Source: VXPQ01 sp965117025 (GTDB taxonomy: Bacteria > Bacteroidota > Rhodothermia > Rhodothermales > VXPQ01). Taken from it: a stretch of DNA of 64,000 bases. Below are positions 53,395-60,999 of this stretch, in pieces. The position numbers and the translations under genes are program-made. Numbering within the stretch: the stretch's first letter is position 1; each line of letters opens with the position of its first letter. The stretch covers positions 1,860,001 through 1,924,000 of the forward strand of contig OZ220746.1 of NCBI GenBank assembly GCA_965117025.1, written 5' to 3'. The notes beneath the pieces were generated by a model. It was not told the origin of the DNA. It did not search any database and saw only the letters and a program-made list of their open reading frames with translations.

Positions 53395-54342
53395 ATGCAC
53401 CGCAGAGATTTTTTCCGGCGCGCAGCCGCCGCAGGAGGGCTTCTTGGTATGGGGGCTGCCACTCCTGCGAAGGCGCTGGCGCCGATGATGGAGTTGGGTC
53501 GCGGGCCCGGTAACCGGATCGGTGTATCCACCTATTCGTTCTGGCGCTTCGCAGGAGACAGGGAAGACTATCCGATCGCTTCCTGTATCGAACAGGCCGC
53601 GGATATGGGTTTTGACGGCGTGGAGATCCTCCACGTCCAGATGGGCTCCGAGGATAATGCCCATTTACAGATGCTCAAGCGCAAGGCCATCGAGTCGGGG
53701 TTGGACTTGATGGGGTTTTCGACGCATCAGGGATTTGTATCGCCGGATGCAGCGAGGCGTCAGGAGAATGTGGACAGAACAAAGCACCAGATCGATATAG
53801 CCTCTGCACTGGGGATTCCCACCATGCGCATCAATACCGGGCGCTGGGGTACGAGCGAATCATTCAATGCATTGATGGCCAACCGGGGCATCGAGCCGCC
53901 GCTCGAAGGATATACGGACGAGGAAGCGTTCGAGTGGGTGATCGACGCCATCGGTTCCTGCATCGATCACGCTGCGGAGAAAGGGGTCGTGCTGGGGCTG
54001 GAGAATCATTGGGGCCTCGGGCGCACGCCCGAAGGAGTGCTCCGCATCGTTCAGGCCATTGACTCCCCCTGGCTTCAGGTCACCCTGGATACGGGCAACT
54101 TTCTGGAGGATCCGTACGACAAGCTGGCCATGCTGGCGCCGTACACCGTACTTGTCCAGGCCAAGACCTATTACGGCGGAGGCACATGGTATACGCTTGA
54201 TCTGGATTACGACCGCATCGCGGAGATCATGCGCGACGCCGGTTTTCGGGGGTATGTCTCGCTGGAATTCGAGGGGAAAGAAGACCCCGGCGTAGCGATT
54301 CCGAAGAGCCTGGCGTTATTGCGCAATGTGTTCGGGGCGTAG
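53395..54342 (+). CDS. Tat-exported TIM-barrel sugar-phosphate isomerase/epimerase-like protein
   Basis: The 315-residue protein begins with a twin-arginine signal (MHRRDFFRRAAAAGGLLG, cleaved near residue 27). The rest is the xylose-isomerase-like barrel of sugar epimerases: IGVSTYSFWRF, GFDGVEILHVQMG, MRINTGRWGT, VVLGLENHWG, VTLDTGNFLEDP, VQAKTYYGGG and GYVSLEFEGKEDPG. The conserved Glu, Asp, His and Glu residues would bind a divalent metal. Its substrate is unknown; the frequent partners of such enzymes are oxidoreductases for sugars, which are not in view. Confidence 0.9.
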   Translation: MHRRDFFRRAAAAGGLLGMGAATPAKALAPMMELGRGPGNRIGVSTYSFWRFAGDREDYPIASCIEQAADMGFDGVEILHVQMGSEDNAHLQMLKRKAIESGLDLMGFSTHQGFVSPDAARRQENVDRTKHQIDIASALGIPTMRINTGRWGTSESFNALMANRGIEPPLEGYTDEEAFEWVIDAIGSCIDHAAEKGVVLGLENHWGLGRTPEGVLRIVQAIDSPWLQVTLDTGNFLEDPYDKLAMLAPYTVLVQAKTYYGGGTWYTLDLDYDRIAEIMRDAGFRGYVSLEFEGKEDPGVAIPKSLALLRNVFGA

Positions 54343-54393
54343 ACGGATCGTAATGCGTCGTCGGGCGGTAGGATGCCCTGTACTATTTTGTCC

Positions 54394-54466
54394 GGGCCCG
54401 TAGCTCAGTGGTTAGAGCAGTGGACTCATAATCCATTGGTCGTAGGTTCGAACCCTACCGGGCCCA
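54394..54466 (+). tRNA. tRNA with CAT anticodon, probably tRNA-Ile2
   Basis: The 73-base tRNA has acceptor GGGCCCG/CGGGCCC, D arm GCTC-AGTGGTTA-GAGC, anticodon loop CTCATAA (CAT) and a T arm GTAGG-TTCGAAC-CCTAC. The AGTGGTTAGAGCAG...TTGGTCG features match tRNA-Ile2, read as AUA after lysidine modification by TilS, better than elongator Met. That choice is inference. CCA is not encoded. Confidence 0.88.
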
Positions 54467-54535
54467 CTCTTCAGCAACGCCGGAGCGGCCCCCTTTCAGC
54501 ACGCAAACAGGCCATGGCAGCCGTTCCGGCGTTTC

Positions 54536-56128
54536 CTATGGGGCCGCACACGCAAAGCTGTCCGCGTCGTCGGTATCGCCCTCTCCGTCGTAGACGGCGC
54601 GTTGCGGCCAGGGACACAGGGGGCGGCTTCGAACGACTTCCCGGTCGAAGTTCCTTTTCAGCGCTACAATGCGTTCGGGCGCCTTGCCCTCTTCCACCCA
54701 GTCTGTCAGCACCGTCAGCCAGTTCACCTCTCCAGGCCCGGGGCCGCCGCCGCAATGCAGGACGCCGGGCATCATGAAGAGGCGGAAATAATCGCGCACA
54801 TCGGGATCAAGGTGCTCCGCTTCCTCGAAGTACCGGATACTGGCCAGGGCGCTTAGCGCAGCGTCGGACCAACCGTGCCACAGGACCAGTTTGTGTCCTT
54901 TACCGGCAAAGTCGCTGAGATCCGGATCCGTGGCGTCCATGAACGCCGAGGCGTAGGAGGCGTCTTGCTCCCACGATGAGAAATCATAGCCGGCATAGTC
55001 CCAGTCCGGATCTGCGAAAACAAGGTATTTCGCATAGTTCATCGCAAATGCCCAGTGCAGGCTCGGCGCCGTTTCTCCTGAATCCCGGTAAAAATTCTCG
55101 AATTTACCAGTGATCCAGTTTATCCAGCCGGTTGGAGTACCTTCTCCGCCAAAGGAGAAGCCAACGTACAACGGCCCCTCCTCGTTGACGGGCGGTGCAT
55201 ACACGGTCCGGATGGCTTCCAGTTGCTCCTCGGTAAAGCAAGGAGCCGCGTCTTCATCCGCATCGCCTGTACAGGTTGGCAGGGAGGCAAGGTCGAACGG
55301 GCACATGCGAGGGTCTTCCATTACGCCGTCGCGCACACCGTCGAGCGCATCGCATTCGTCCAGAACGGCTTCTTCCAGAAAGTAGAGGTGTTCCAGCGAT
55401 ACGAGGGGCGTACCGGTTTGGGTAGGATCGGGATAGAGTTTCTGCATATTCTGCAACCCTTCCGCCATAATGCCGGTCCAGTCGAAGGCCGGGGCGCCGG
55501 ACGATATCCCGTCGAAATCTCCCGGATACCGCTGGGCTTCCATAAGAGCCTGTCCTCCGCCCCGCGAACACCCGAGGAAGTACGAATAGTCAATGTCCGA
55601 CCCGTAATGGGCGCGGATGATCGCTTTCGCCGTTTCCGCCGTGCGATGCACGGCCAGATGCCCGAAGTTGATCTGACGTTCCGGGTGGTGAAGCGCCCAC
55701 GAGGCGTCCGTTCCTTCCCCTTCATGCCCGGTATCGGTTCCCACCGTGGCGTATCCGGAATGCACCGACCACCGGGCCGCGTTCTGGATAGACCCCACAT
55801 AGCCTCCGCCGCCGCCCATCGCGAACCGGCCGTTCCACGTCTCCGGCAAGAGGAGTTCGAAGCGAATTTCCCGGCCGATGACTCCTTCTACCCGGCAATG
55901 CGGCGCCTCGCCCACCTCATTGCCTTGTTCCCCGGGTGCTATGACCGCGGCTTCGACAATCCGTACGTCGGGAAGACGCAGAGCGGCAAGATTGGAACAC
56001 GTTTCCTGCGCAGTCGCAGAACGGGCCCCGAACAAGAAGGCGGCGACAAGCACCGCCGAAGAAAGAAAGCGAAAATAGTCTCGACGGCGGTAGAAAATCA
56101 GCGAAACGGATCGGGGGAAGGCGGCCAT
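54536..56128 (-). CDS. Tannase/feruloyl esterase-family hydrolase
   Basis: The 530-residue protein has a signal peptide (FLSSAVLVAAFLFGARSATAQ, about residues 21-41). The alpha/beta-hydrolase core of the tannase family has RFAMGGGGGYVG, TVGTDTGHEG, the nucleophile elbow YFLGCSRGGGQALM, a lid domain with paired cysteines, and the histidine in MPGVLHCGGGPG. It hydrolyses ester bonds of aromatic acids, such as feruloyl or galloyl groups on plant or algal material. The sulfatases fit a polysaccharide-degrading lifestyle. The Nramp-related gene lies upstream on the same strand. Confidence 0.88.
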   Translation of the reverse strand: MAAFPRSVSLIFYRRRDYFRFLSSAVLVAAFLFGARSATAQETCSNLAALRLPDVRIVEAAVIAPGEQGNEVGEAPHCRVEGVIGREIRFELLLPETWNGRFAMGGGGGYVGSIQNAARWSVHSGYATVGTDTGHEGEGTDASWALHHPERQINFGHLAVHRTAETAKAIIRAHYGSDIDYSYFLGCSRGGGQALMEAQRYPGDFDGISSGAPAFDWTGIMAEGLQNMQKLYPDPTQTGTPLVSLEHLYFLEEAVLDECDALDGVRDGVMEDPRMCPFDLASLPTCTGDADEDAAPCFTEEQLEAIRTVYAPPVNEEGPLYVGFSFGGEGTPTGWINWITGKFENFYRDSGETAPSLHWAFAMNYAKYLVFADPDWDYAGYDFSSWEQDASYASAFMDATDPDLSDFAGKGHKLVLWHGWSDAALSALASIRYFEEAEHLDPDVRDYFRLFMMPGVLHCGGGPGPGEVNWLTVLTDWVEEGKAPERIVALKRNFDREVVRSRPLCPWPQRAVYDGEGDTDDADSFACAAP

Positions 56129-56167
56129 GTGTGTGCAGCTTGGAGATGGATGGAACGGGTAATGGGT

Positions 56168-57556
56168 TCAGAATACGCGAATCAGGCCGTAAAGCGCCAC
56201 CATCACGATGGAAACGACACTGATCCAGAACAGCGTGTCATAGACGCGCCCCGGCCTGAGTACCTTGGGGAGATTTCGGTAGCGGAAATGCAGCACGGCG
56301 AAAACCACAAGCAGCAGGATGACCGTGGTGATGGCCCCGCCGATGGCTACCATGATGGCCGGGAGCTTGATGAGCAGGAAAAGCGCGGCCCAGACCAGCG
56401 GAATGATCCAGGCCAGCCATCCGATGGCGTTCCGGCGGGCCCTTGTTTCCTTGAAGTCGAACCATCCGATCTGCCCGAAAGCGTCTGCGAACAGGCGCGT
56501 CCAGATGGCAAGTGCGCCGAACAACGTGGAAAAGAGCACCGTGAACGCGCCGGCGAGGAAAAGCGCGCCCGCCCAGTCTCCGAGGCTCTGCGTATAGATC
56601 CTGGAAAGCGTGTTCACCAGTTCCATACCCTCGGGGAGAAGACCCTGTCGATACAGGATCGCCGCGCCCAGCAGATAGAACGCCGCGGTAGTGACCGTGT
56701 ACACGATCATTGCCGCTATGGCATCCAGATACAGGACGCGAATCCATCCCTTTGCCCGCCGTATCCAGGCGGGGGTTGCCTCGTATGGGCCGGTATGCGC
56801 CGCGTACCCCTTTTCGATGAGCCAGTAATTGTAGGCCAGAATCTCGTCGCCGCCGACGCCCGTGATGCCGAACGCGCCTATCGCGATGAGCACCACCTCG
56901 GGCGGAAGCTGAAAACCGAATCCTCCCAGAATATCCTCTGTGGAAAATTGGAACGGCGTAAACTGCACGGCGACGACGCAAAACACGGTCAGCAGCGTGA
57001 ACAGCCCGATCAGCACCAGCGAAAGTTTCTCGATAGGGGCATACCGGCCGCGCTGGATAATGATCGATACGGCTACGCTGGCTACAAGACACCAGACAGT
57101 CACGGGGACTTGCGGAAAAACGAGGGCCAGTACGAGCGCCGTACCTCCGATCACGCCGCCGACCTGCATCGTCTTGAGCACCATCAGGGTAAGCCAGGTC
57201 CATATGGTCCAACTGGCCTTCCCGAACCGGGGACCCGGCAGGCTGTTCAGCGCCTCCATCGTGGACTGACCGGAATAGATGGCATGCTTGCCGAACTCCA
57301 CCTGAACAGCCACCTTCACGAGGCAGCTGACGAGGATGATCCAGAACATTACGAATCCGGCTTCCGCCCCCAGCCGCGTGGTCGCGATCAATTCGCCGGA
57401 GCCGACAATGGACGCCGACAGGATAAAGCCCGGTCCAAGGTAACGAAGCCGCCCGGCGAAGGTGGTCGGCGGTTCTTTTACCTTATCCGGCGAGAGCCGG
57501 TACGGATTGGTTTCCAGAGATGTGTTTGAATCTGTTTCGCGCGCCATACAGGGCAA
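56168..57556 (-). CDS. Nramp-related transporter without canonical metal ligands
   Basis: The 462-residue protein has about 11 membrane segments and Nramp landmarks: LRYLGPGFILSASIVGSGE in TM1 and GAFGITGVGGDEILAYNYW in TM6. Typical Nramps have DPGN in TM1 and MPH in TM6; here the TM1 position reads GSGE and the MPH is lost. These changes are, as I recall, like those in the Nramp-related magnesium transporters, so Mg2+ or another cation is possible, but this is inference. The gene lies upstream of the tannase on the same strand, 39 bases apart. Confidence 0.8.
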   Translation of the reverse strand: MPCMARETDSNTSLETNPYRLSPDKVKEPPTTFAGRLRYLGPGFILSASIVGSGELIATTRLGAEAGFVMFWIILVSCLVKVAVQVEFGKHAIYSGQSTMEALNSLPGPRFGKASWTIWTWLTLMVLKTMQVGGVIGGTALVLALVFPQVPVTVWCLVASVAVSIIIQRGRYAPIEKLSLVLIGLFTLLTVFCVVAVQFTPFQFSTEDILGGFGFQLPPEVVLIAIGAFGITGVGGDEILAYNYWLIEKGYAAHTGPYEATPAWIRRAKGWIRVLYLDAIAAMIVYTVTTAAFYLLGAAILYRQGLLPEGMELVNTLSRIYTQSLGDWAGALFLAGAFTVLFSTLFGALAIWTRLFADAFGQIGWFDFKETRARRNAIGWLAWIIPLVWAALFLLIKLPAIMVAIGGAITTVILLLVVFAVLHFRYRNLPKVLRPGRVYDTLFWISVVSIVMVALYGLIRVF

Positions 57557-57620
57557 TATACCCTGTACAAGGCAATAAACGGCGTGGGTTTTGCGAAACG
57601 GACACGGATACTTATAATGC

Positions 57621-57663
57621 TACGGATGCTCTGATCAAAGTGGAATTAATCAGAACATCCGTA
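57621..57663. repeat. 15-base imperfect inverted repeat, GGATNCTCTGAT family
   Basis: tacggatgctctgat (57621-57635) pairs with atcagaacatccgta (57649-57663) with one mismatch around 13 bases. It resembles the 53289 element in sequence (ggat..tctgatcaaa). No T-run follows. It is 63 bases before the DUF3224-like gene. Confidence 0.7.
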
Positions 57664-57725
57664 ACACAAGATGATTTCGTCAGGGCGTATCTTTTTCGTG
57701 CCGACACACACCCGAAAATAATCTC

Positions 57726-58139
57726 ATGGAAGCCCACGCCACTTTCGACGTTACCGGATGGGATGCCTCGTCCTATGACCGCCCCGAAGAAGGCCCCGAA
57801 TTGACTCGCGTGACCATTCGGAAAAAATTCCAGGGAGACCTCGACGGGGAAAGCGCCGGCGAAGGGCTTTTTTGCGGACTGAGCGATCCGGAAGCGGGTG
57901 CGGGATATGTCGTTTCCGAGAAAGTGACGGGAACCCTTGCCGGGCGAACCGGCACATTCGTCCTGCAGCACGGAGGCATCATGGGGCCGGGTATGGCGCC
58001 CCATGCGTTCGGGAACGTGGTGCCCGGATCGGGCACCGGCGAACTGGCCGGTCTCGGCGGCAAAATGGAAATCAGCCGCACAGAGGACGGCGTGCATACG
58101 CTGACCCTGAAATACTCTTTTGACAAGGACAACGCTTGA
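57726..58139 (+). CDS. DUF3224-like small beta-barrel protein
   Basis: The 137-residue protein has no signal peptide. It matches the DUF3224 layout: FDVTGWDASSYD, TRVTIRKKFQGDLDGES, YVVSEKVTGTLAGRTGTFVLQHGG, and a final GSGTGELAGLGGKMEISR with LKYSFD. The family has a small beta-barrel fold of unknown function. Its stop overlaps a TTG that opens the next frame, though the PHP gene more likely starts at 58229. Confidence 0.82.
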   Translation: MEAHATFDVTGWDASSYDRPEEGPELTRVTIRKKFQGDLDGESAGEGLFCGLSDPEAGAGYVVSEKVTGTLAGRTGTFVLQHGGIMGPGMAPHAFGNVVPGSGTGELAGLGGKMEISRTEDGVHTLTLKYSFDKDNA

Positions 58140-58228
58140 ATTTGCCGACGCCGCTCATCGATCCGGGACTGAACTCAGACGCCACCTCCCTCCATACCGT
58201 TTTATACCCACAACCATACTGTAATCCC

Positions 58229-59428
58229 ATGCGCTGCCTTTTCTATCTCTCCGCCCTGCTTCTGCTGACCGTTCCCGGCGCCGGAGCCCAACATGCACAG
58301 GATCTCGCCGAACGCCGCATCATCGAGTTTCCCGACGTGCCGGGGTACCATACGCTGACTTGCGACCTCCACACCCACACGGTGTTCTCCGACGGGAGTG
58401 TCTGGCCCGATATTCGCGTGCAGGAAGCGTTGCGCGACGGGCTCGACTGTCTTGCGATTACCGATCACATCGAATACCAGCCGCATATTGCCGACATTCC
58501 GCACCCGGATCGAAACCGCTCCTACGAGGAGGCCGTGCGGGTGCTCAACAACATGATGGAGGATGAAGAAGAGGAGGCGAACCAGGAAAAAAACGACGAG
58601 TCGCTTCTGATCCTTCGTGGAGCGGAAATCACGCGGTCCATGCCGCCGGGGCATCTGAACGCCGTCTTGCTGGAAGATGTCAATCCCGTTCAGGTGGACG
58701 ATGCTACGGATGCGATCCGGGAGGCCAACCGGCAAGGAGCGTTCGTGTTCTGGAATCATCCGAGCTGGCCGGCGCAAAAGCCGGATGCGATCGCAGAACT
58801 CACCGACATGCATCGCCAGCTTATAGACGAGGGACTGTTGCACGGCATCGAAGTGGTCAACGAATTCTGGTATTCGGACGAGGCGCTCCAGATCGCCCTC
58901 GACCATAATCTCGCCATCCTTGGCACCTCCGACATTCATGGTCTGGTGGACTGGGAGTACGATGTGCCCGGAGGCGGTCACCGGCCCGTCACGCTCGTTT
59001 TTGCGGCGGATCGTTCTCTTGAGGGCCTCGAAGAGGCCTTCCGGATGCGCCGCACGGCAGTATGGTACAAGGACATCCTGATCGGCAGACCGGAACATGT
59101 GCAGCCGCTGATCGAGGCATCCCTCTCGGTAAAGACTGCGGAATACGGCGAGGACACTTCCTTGCTCCACGTAGCCATCAAGAACACGTCCGATGCGCCA
59201 TTTACGCTGCGCAACCGGTCGGAATACACCTTCGCTGCCGCGACGGACCTGATTGTCGTCAAGCCGCATGCCGTTACATGGCTGCATGTAAAAACCGGCG
59301 AACGGGGGTTTCGACACGATCTCGTTTTCGAGGTGCTCAATGCCGTCACGGCGCCCTCCACGCATCCCGAATGGACATTGACCATCGAGGTGGAGGAGAT
59401 GAGGGAAAGCGAGGGGGAAGAGGAATAG
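58229..59428 (+). CDS. Secreted PHP-domain phosphoesterase
   Basis: The 399-residue product starts at ATG 58229 with a signal peptide (CLFYLSALLLLTVPGAGA). The PHP metal motifs are DLHTHTVFSDG, CLAITDHIEY, LRGAEITRS, FWNHPSW and LGTSDIHG. PHP enzymes hydrolyse phosphoesters with a trinuclear metal site. The C-terminal 120 residues form beta strands with no obvious domain. A TTG in frame at 58136 would overlap the previous gene but lacks a signal peptide. A strong terminator follows. Confidence 0.88.
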   Translation: MRCLFYLSALLLLTVPGAGAQHAQDLAERRIIEFPDVPGYHTLTCDLHTHTVFSDGSVWPDIRVQEALRDGLDCLAITDHIEYQPHIADIPHPDRNRSYEEAVRVLNNMMEDEEEEANQEKNDESLLILRGAEITRSMPPGHLNAVLLEDVNPVQVDDATDAIREANRQGAFVFWNHPSWPAQKPDAIAELTDMHRQLIDEGLLHGIEVVNEFWYSDEALQIALDHNLAILGTSDIHGLVDWEYDVPGGGHRPVTLVFAADRSLEGLEEAFRMRRTAVWYKDILIGRPEHVQPLIEASLSVKTAEYGEDTSLLHVAIKNTSDAPFTLRNRSEYTFAAATDLIVVKPHAVTWLHVKTGERGFRHDLVFEVLNAVTAPSTHPEWTLTIEVEEMRESEGEEE

Positions 59429-59530
59429 AAAATCTGCCCAAGTAATCCGAAGGGAATAATAAGGAATTGGCTGGCGTGATGACTTCCAGAAAGCCCACTA
59501 CCCGCGCTGTTCTGGATAAGGCTTGAAACA

Positions 59531-59567
59531 AAAAGGCCCCGCCGGTTGATTCGGCGGGGCCTTTTTT
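59531..59567. terminator. Strong bidirectional Rho-independent terminator
   Basis: A perfect 14-bp stem (aaaaggccccgccg with cggcggggcctttt) encloses a 7-base loop and is flanked by T-run and A-run. It ends the PHP gene on the plus strand and can end the lipoprotein gene (59600-60217) on the minus strand. Confidence 0.92.
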
Positions 59568-59599
59568 CTGCGTTCGCAAGGGACAGTTCGGAGCTCTGT

Positions 59600-60217
59600 T
59601 TATTGTGCAAGGCTTTTTGCGGCACTGCTTATAGCCGTGCGTTCTTTACCTTGGGTGTGTATCCTTTCGTCGGTGGTGCTAAGCCATGCCTCAGCATTAT
59701 CGACAGCCTTGGCGGCAGTTGTCTTGATCTGTTCATCGGTCCAATGGTCTTCAAGCACATCTAACGCTTCAGCAATCACCTCGGCATGAGGCGAGCGATG
59801 TTCGACAAGCACATTGACATGATGCGCTATTGCATCCTCTGATGCATCTTCATCATGAACCAAAATGCTTAACGTCCTGTGAGAAACGCTTTGCGCAGCA
59901 AGGCTTGCCAAATCCTCGTCATTAGAGGCTTTAGCGATAATTCCTCGCGCTTCTTCATCCAGTTTGTCTGCCGTAATAACGCCAGCTTCATATTGATTTT
60001 GCAAATCACGCATTGGCTTTACTGCCGTATCATACAAGCGCTCGGCAATGATACGACCCTCTCCGCCAGATGGAGCATTGGGGGCCATGTATGTTGCAAA
60101 ACTGGGTTGCTCAACGTGAAACCCAGGCTGGTCAATCTCGGATGTGGTTGCTTGCTGGCATCCTGTAGCAGAAACCAGAACCACTAAAGCCAAGATGAAT
60201 GAAAGGTTCTTTTTCAT
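59600..60217 (-). CDS. Hypothetical lipoprotein
   Basis: The 205-residue protein has a lipoprotein signal (ILALVVLVSATGC, Cys20) and a perfect Shine-Dalgarno (aaggagg, 8 bases from the ATG). The mature part is helical and charged, rich in Glu/Asp/Ala, with no domain I recognise. A conserved-looking central stretch is AERLYDTAVKPMRDLQNQYEAG. It lies 36 bases after the small cysteine peptide at 60254 on the same strand, so they may be co-transcribed. Its function is unknown. Confidence 0.75.
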   Translation of the reverse strand: MKKNLSFILALVVLVSATGCQQATTSEIDQPGFHVEQPSFATYMAPNAPSGGEGRIIAERLYDTAVKPMRDLQNQYEAGVITADKLDEEARGIIAKASNDEDLASLAAQSVSHRTLSILVHDEDASEDAIAHHVNVLVEHRSPHAEVIAEALDVLEDHWTDEQIKTTAAKAVDNAEAWLSTTDERIHTQGKERTAISSAAKSLAQ

Positions 60218-60253
60218 TGTGTTGCCTCCTTGAATTGGAATGACCTAATTTGT

Positions 60254-60472
60254 TCAGTTGCCACACGCGCCAGCAGATGCTGTCACCACGCTAACGACAC
60301 CGACTCCTTCACAGTAAGTCACAAAATCGGCTGTACCGTCGCCATTATTCCAGCCTACGACCTCGCAACCGTTCCCATAGTCGTAGTAACAGTCAGGCGG
60401 CCTGGCATCTGCTATGTATGGAAAAGCCATACAAGCGACTGTCGCCAGTAGAAAGAAGATGCGTTTGCGCAT
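60254..60472 (-). CDS. Small secreted four-cysteine peptide precursor, second example
   Basis: The 72-residue product starts at ATG 60472 with a gaggtga ribosome site just upstream; a GTG at 60481 is less likely. Residues 1-23 are a signal peptide (RIFFLLATVACMAFPYIADA). The mature part has four cysteines (28, 36, 54, 70) among Gly, Tyr and Asn residues (YYDYGNGCEVVGWNNGDGT). It resembles the peptide at 2614 in layout (signal plus four cysteines) but not in sequence. The lipoprotein gene at 59600 lies downstream. Function unknown. Confidence 0.7.
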   Translation of the reverse strand: MRKRIFFLLATVACMAFPYIADARPPDCYYDYGNGCEVVGWNNGDGTADFVTYCEGVGVVSVVTASAGACGN

Positions 60473-60550
60473 GAGTTTCACCTCGTATTGATTTAATGGA
60501 ACGCCGGAAAGGATATGCCAACTCGTAACCGGGTGTCAAGTACCTTTTGC

Positions 60551-60590
60551 ATATTTAGGAGTTATTGACAACATATTTAGGAGTTATTGA
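60551..60590. repeat. Two 18-base direct repeats, possible operator
   Basis: atatttaggagttattga occurs at 60551-60568 and 60573-60590, 22 bases apart, or two helical turns. The repeats lie upstream of the four-cysteine peptide (reverse strand), where a transcription factor could bind. Confidence 0.5.
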
Positions 60591-60634
60591 AAACTCTTGA
60601 CAAACAGGCCTACTTGCGGGGTTGTTATATCTTC

Positions 60635-60690
60635 GTAAAACGACAGTGCCAATATCTGGGGTTTGCGGTGAGTTGGCACGATCGTTTTAC
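60635..60690. repeat. Imperfect 18-base inverted repeat at the truncated gene end
   Basis: gtaaaacgacagtgccaa (60635-60652) pairs with ttggcacgatcgttttac (60673-60690) with 16 of 18 matches around 20 bases. The right arm contains the stop codon (TAA) of the truncated TonB-receptor fragment, as if an inserted element ended that gene. It could also be a hairpin terminator. Confidence 0.6.
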
Positions 60691-60950
60691 AACTTCTGCG
60701 ATTCGTAGCCGATGTACCGGAACGCGAGTTCGGCAGGTGTTTCCTCGATGGCTATTTCGAAGACGCCGTCCGCATTGGTAATGGTGCCCCGAAACGTTCC
60801 CTCGATCCGTATGTTGGCCGACGGCAGGGATTCCCCCGTTTGTGCGTCAAGGACTTGTCCGCGTACGATGTGTCCGGGTTGCTGGGCATAGACGACCCAG
60901 GTGCTGGACACGCCTGCCAGCATAACGATGAAAATCAGTTTTCGGAGCAT
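60687..60950 (-). pseudogene. TonB-receptor N-terminal regulatory domain fragment
   Basis: The 87-residue product has a signal peptide (LIFIVMLAGVSSTWVVYAQ) and one carboxypeptidase-like regulatory domain (RGQVLDAQTGESLPSANIRI...GTITNADGVFEIAIE...RYIGYESQ). It stops two residues after the YIGYES motif, where a full receptor would go on to the plug. The stop lies in the 18-base inverted repeat, so truncation by rearrangement is likely. A free-standing domain cannot be ruled out. Confidence 0.65.
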
Positions 60951-60999
60951 AGGGAGTACGAACTAACGAAGGTTGAAGGCAGCCATCCCCTCATAAAAC

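Noticed and set aside
55223..57529. 768-residue plus-strand frame opposite the esterase and Nramp-like genes
   Set aside because: Both reverse-strand genes have clear family motifs; the plus frame has none.
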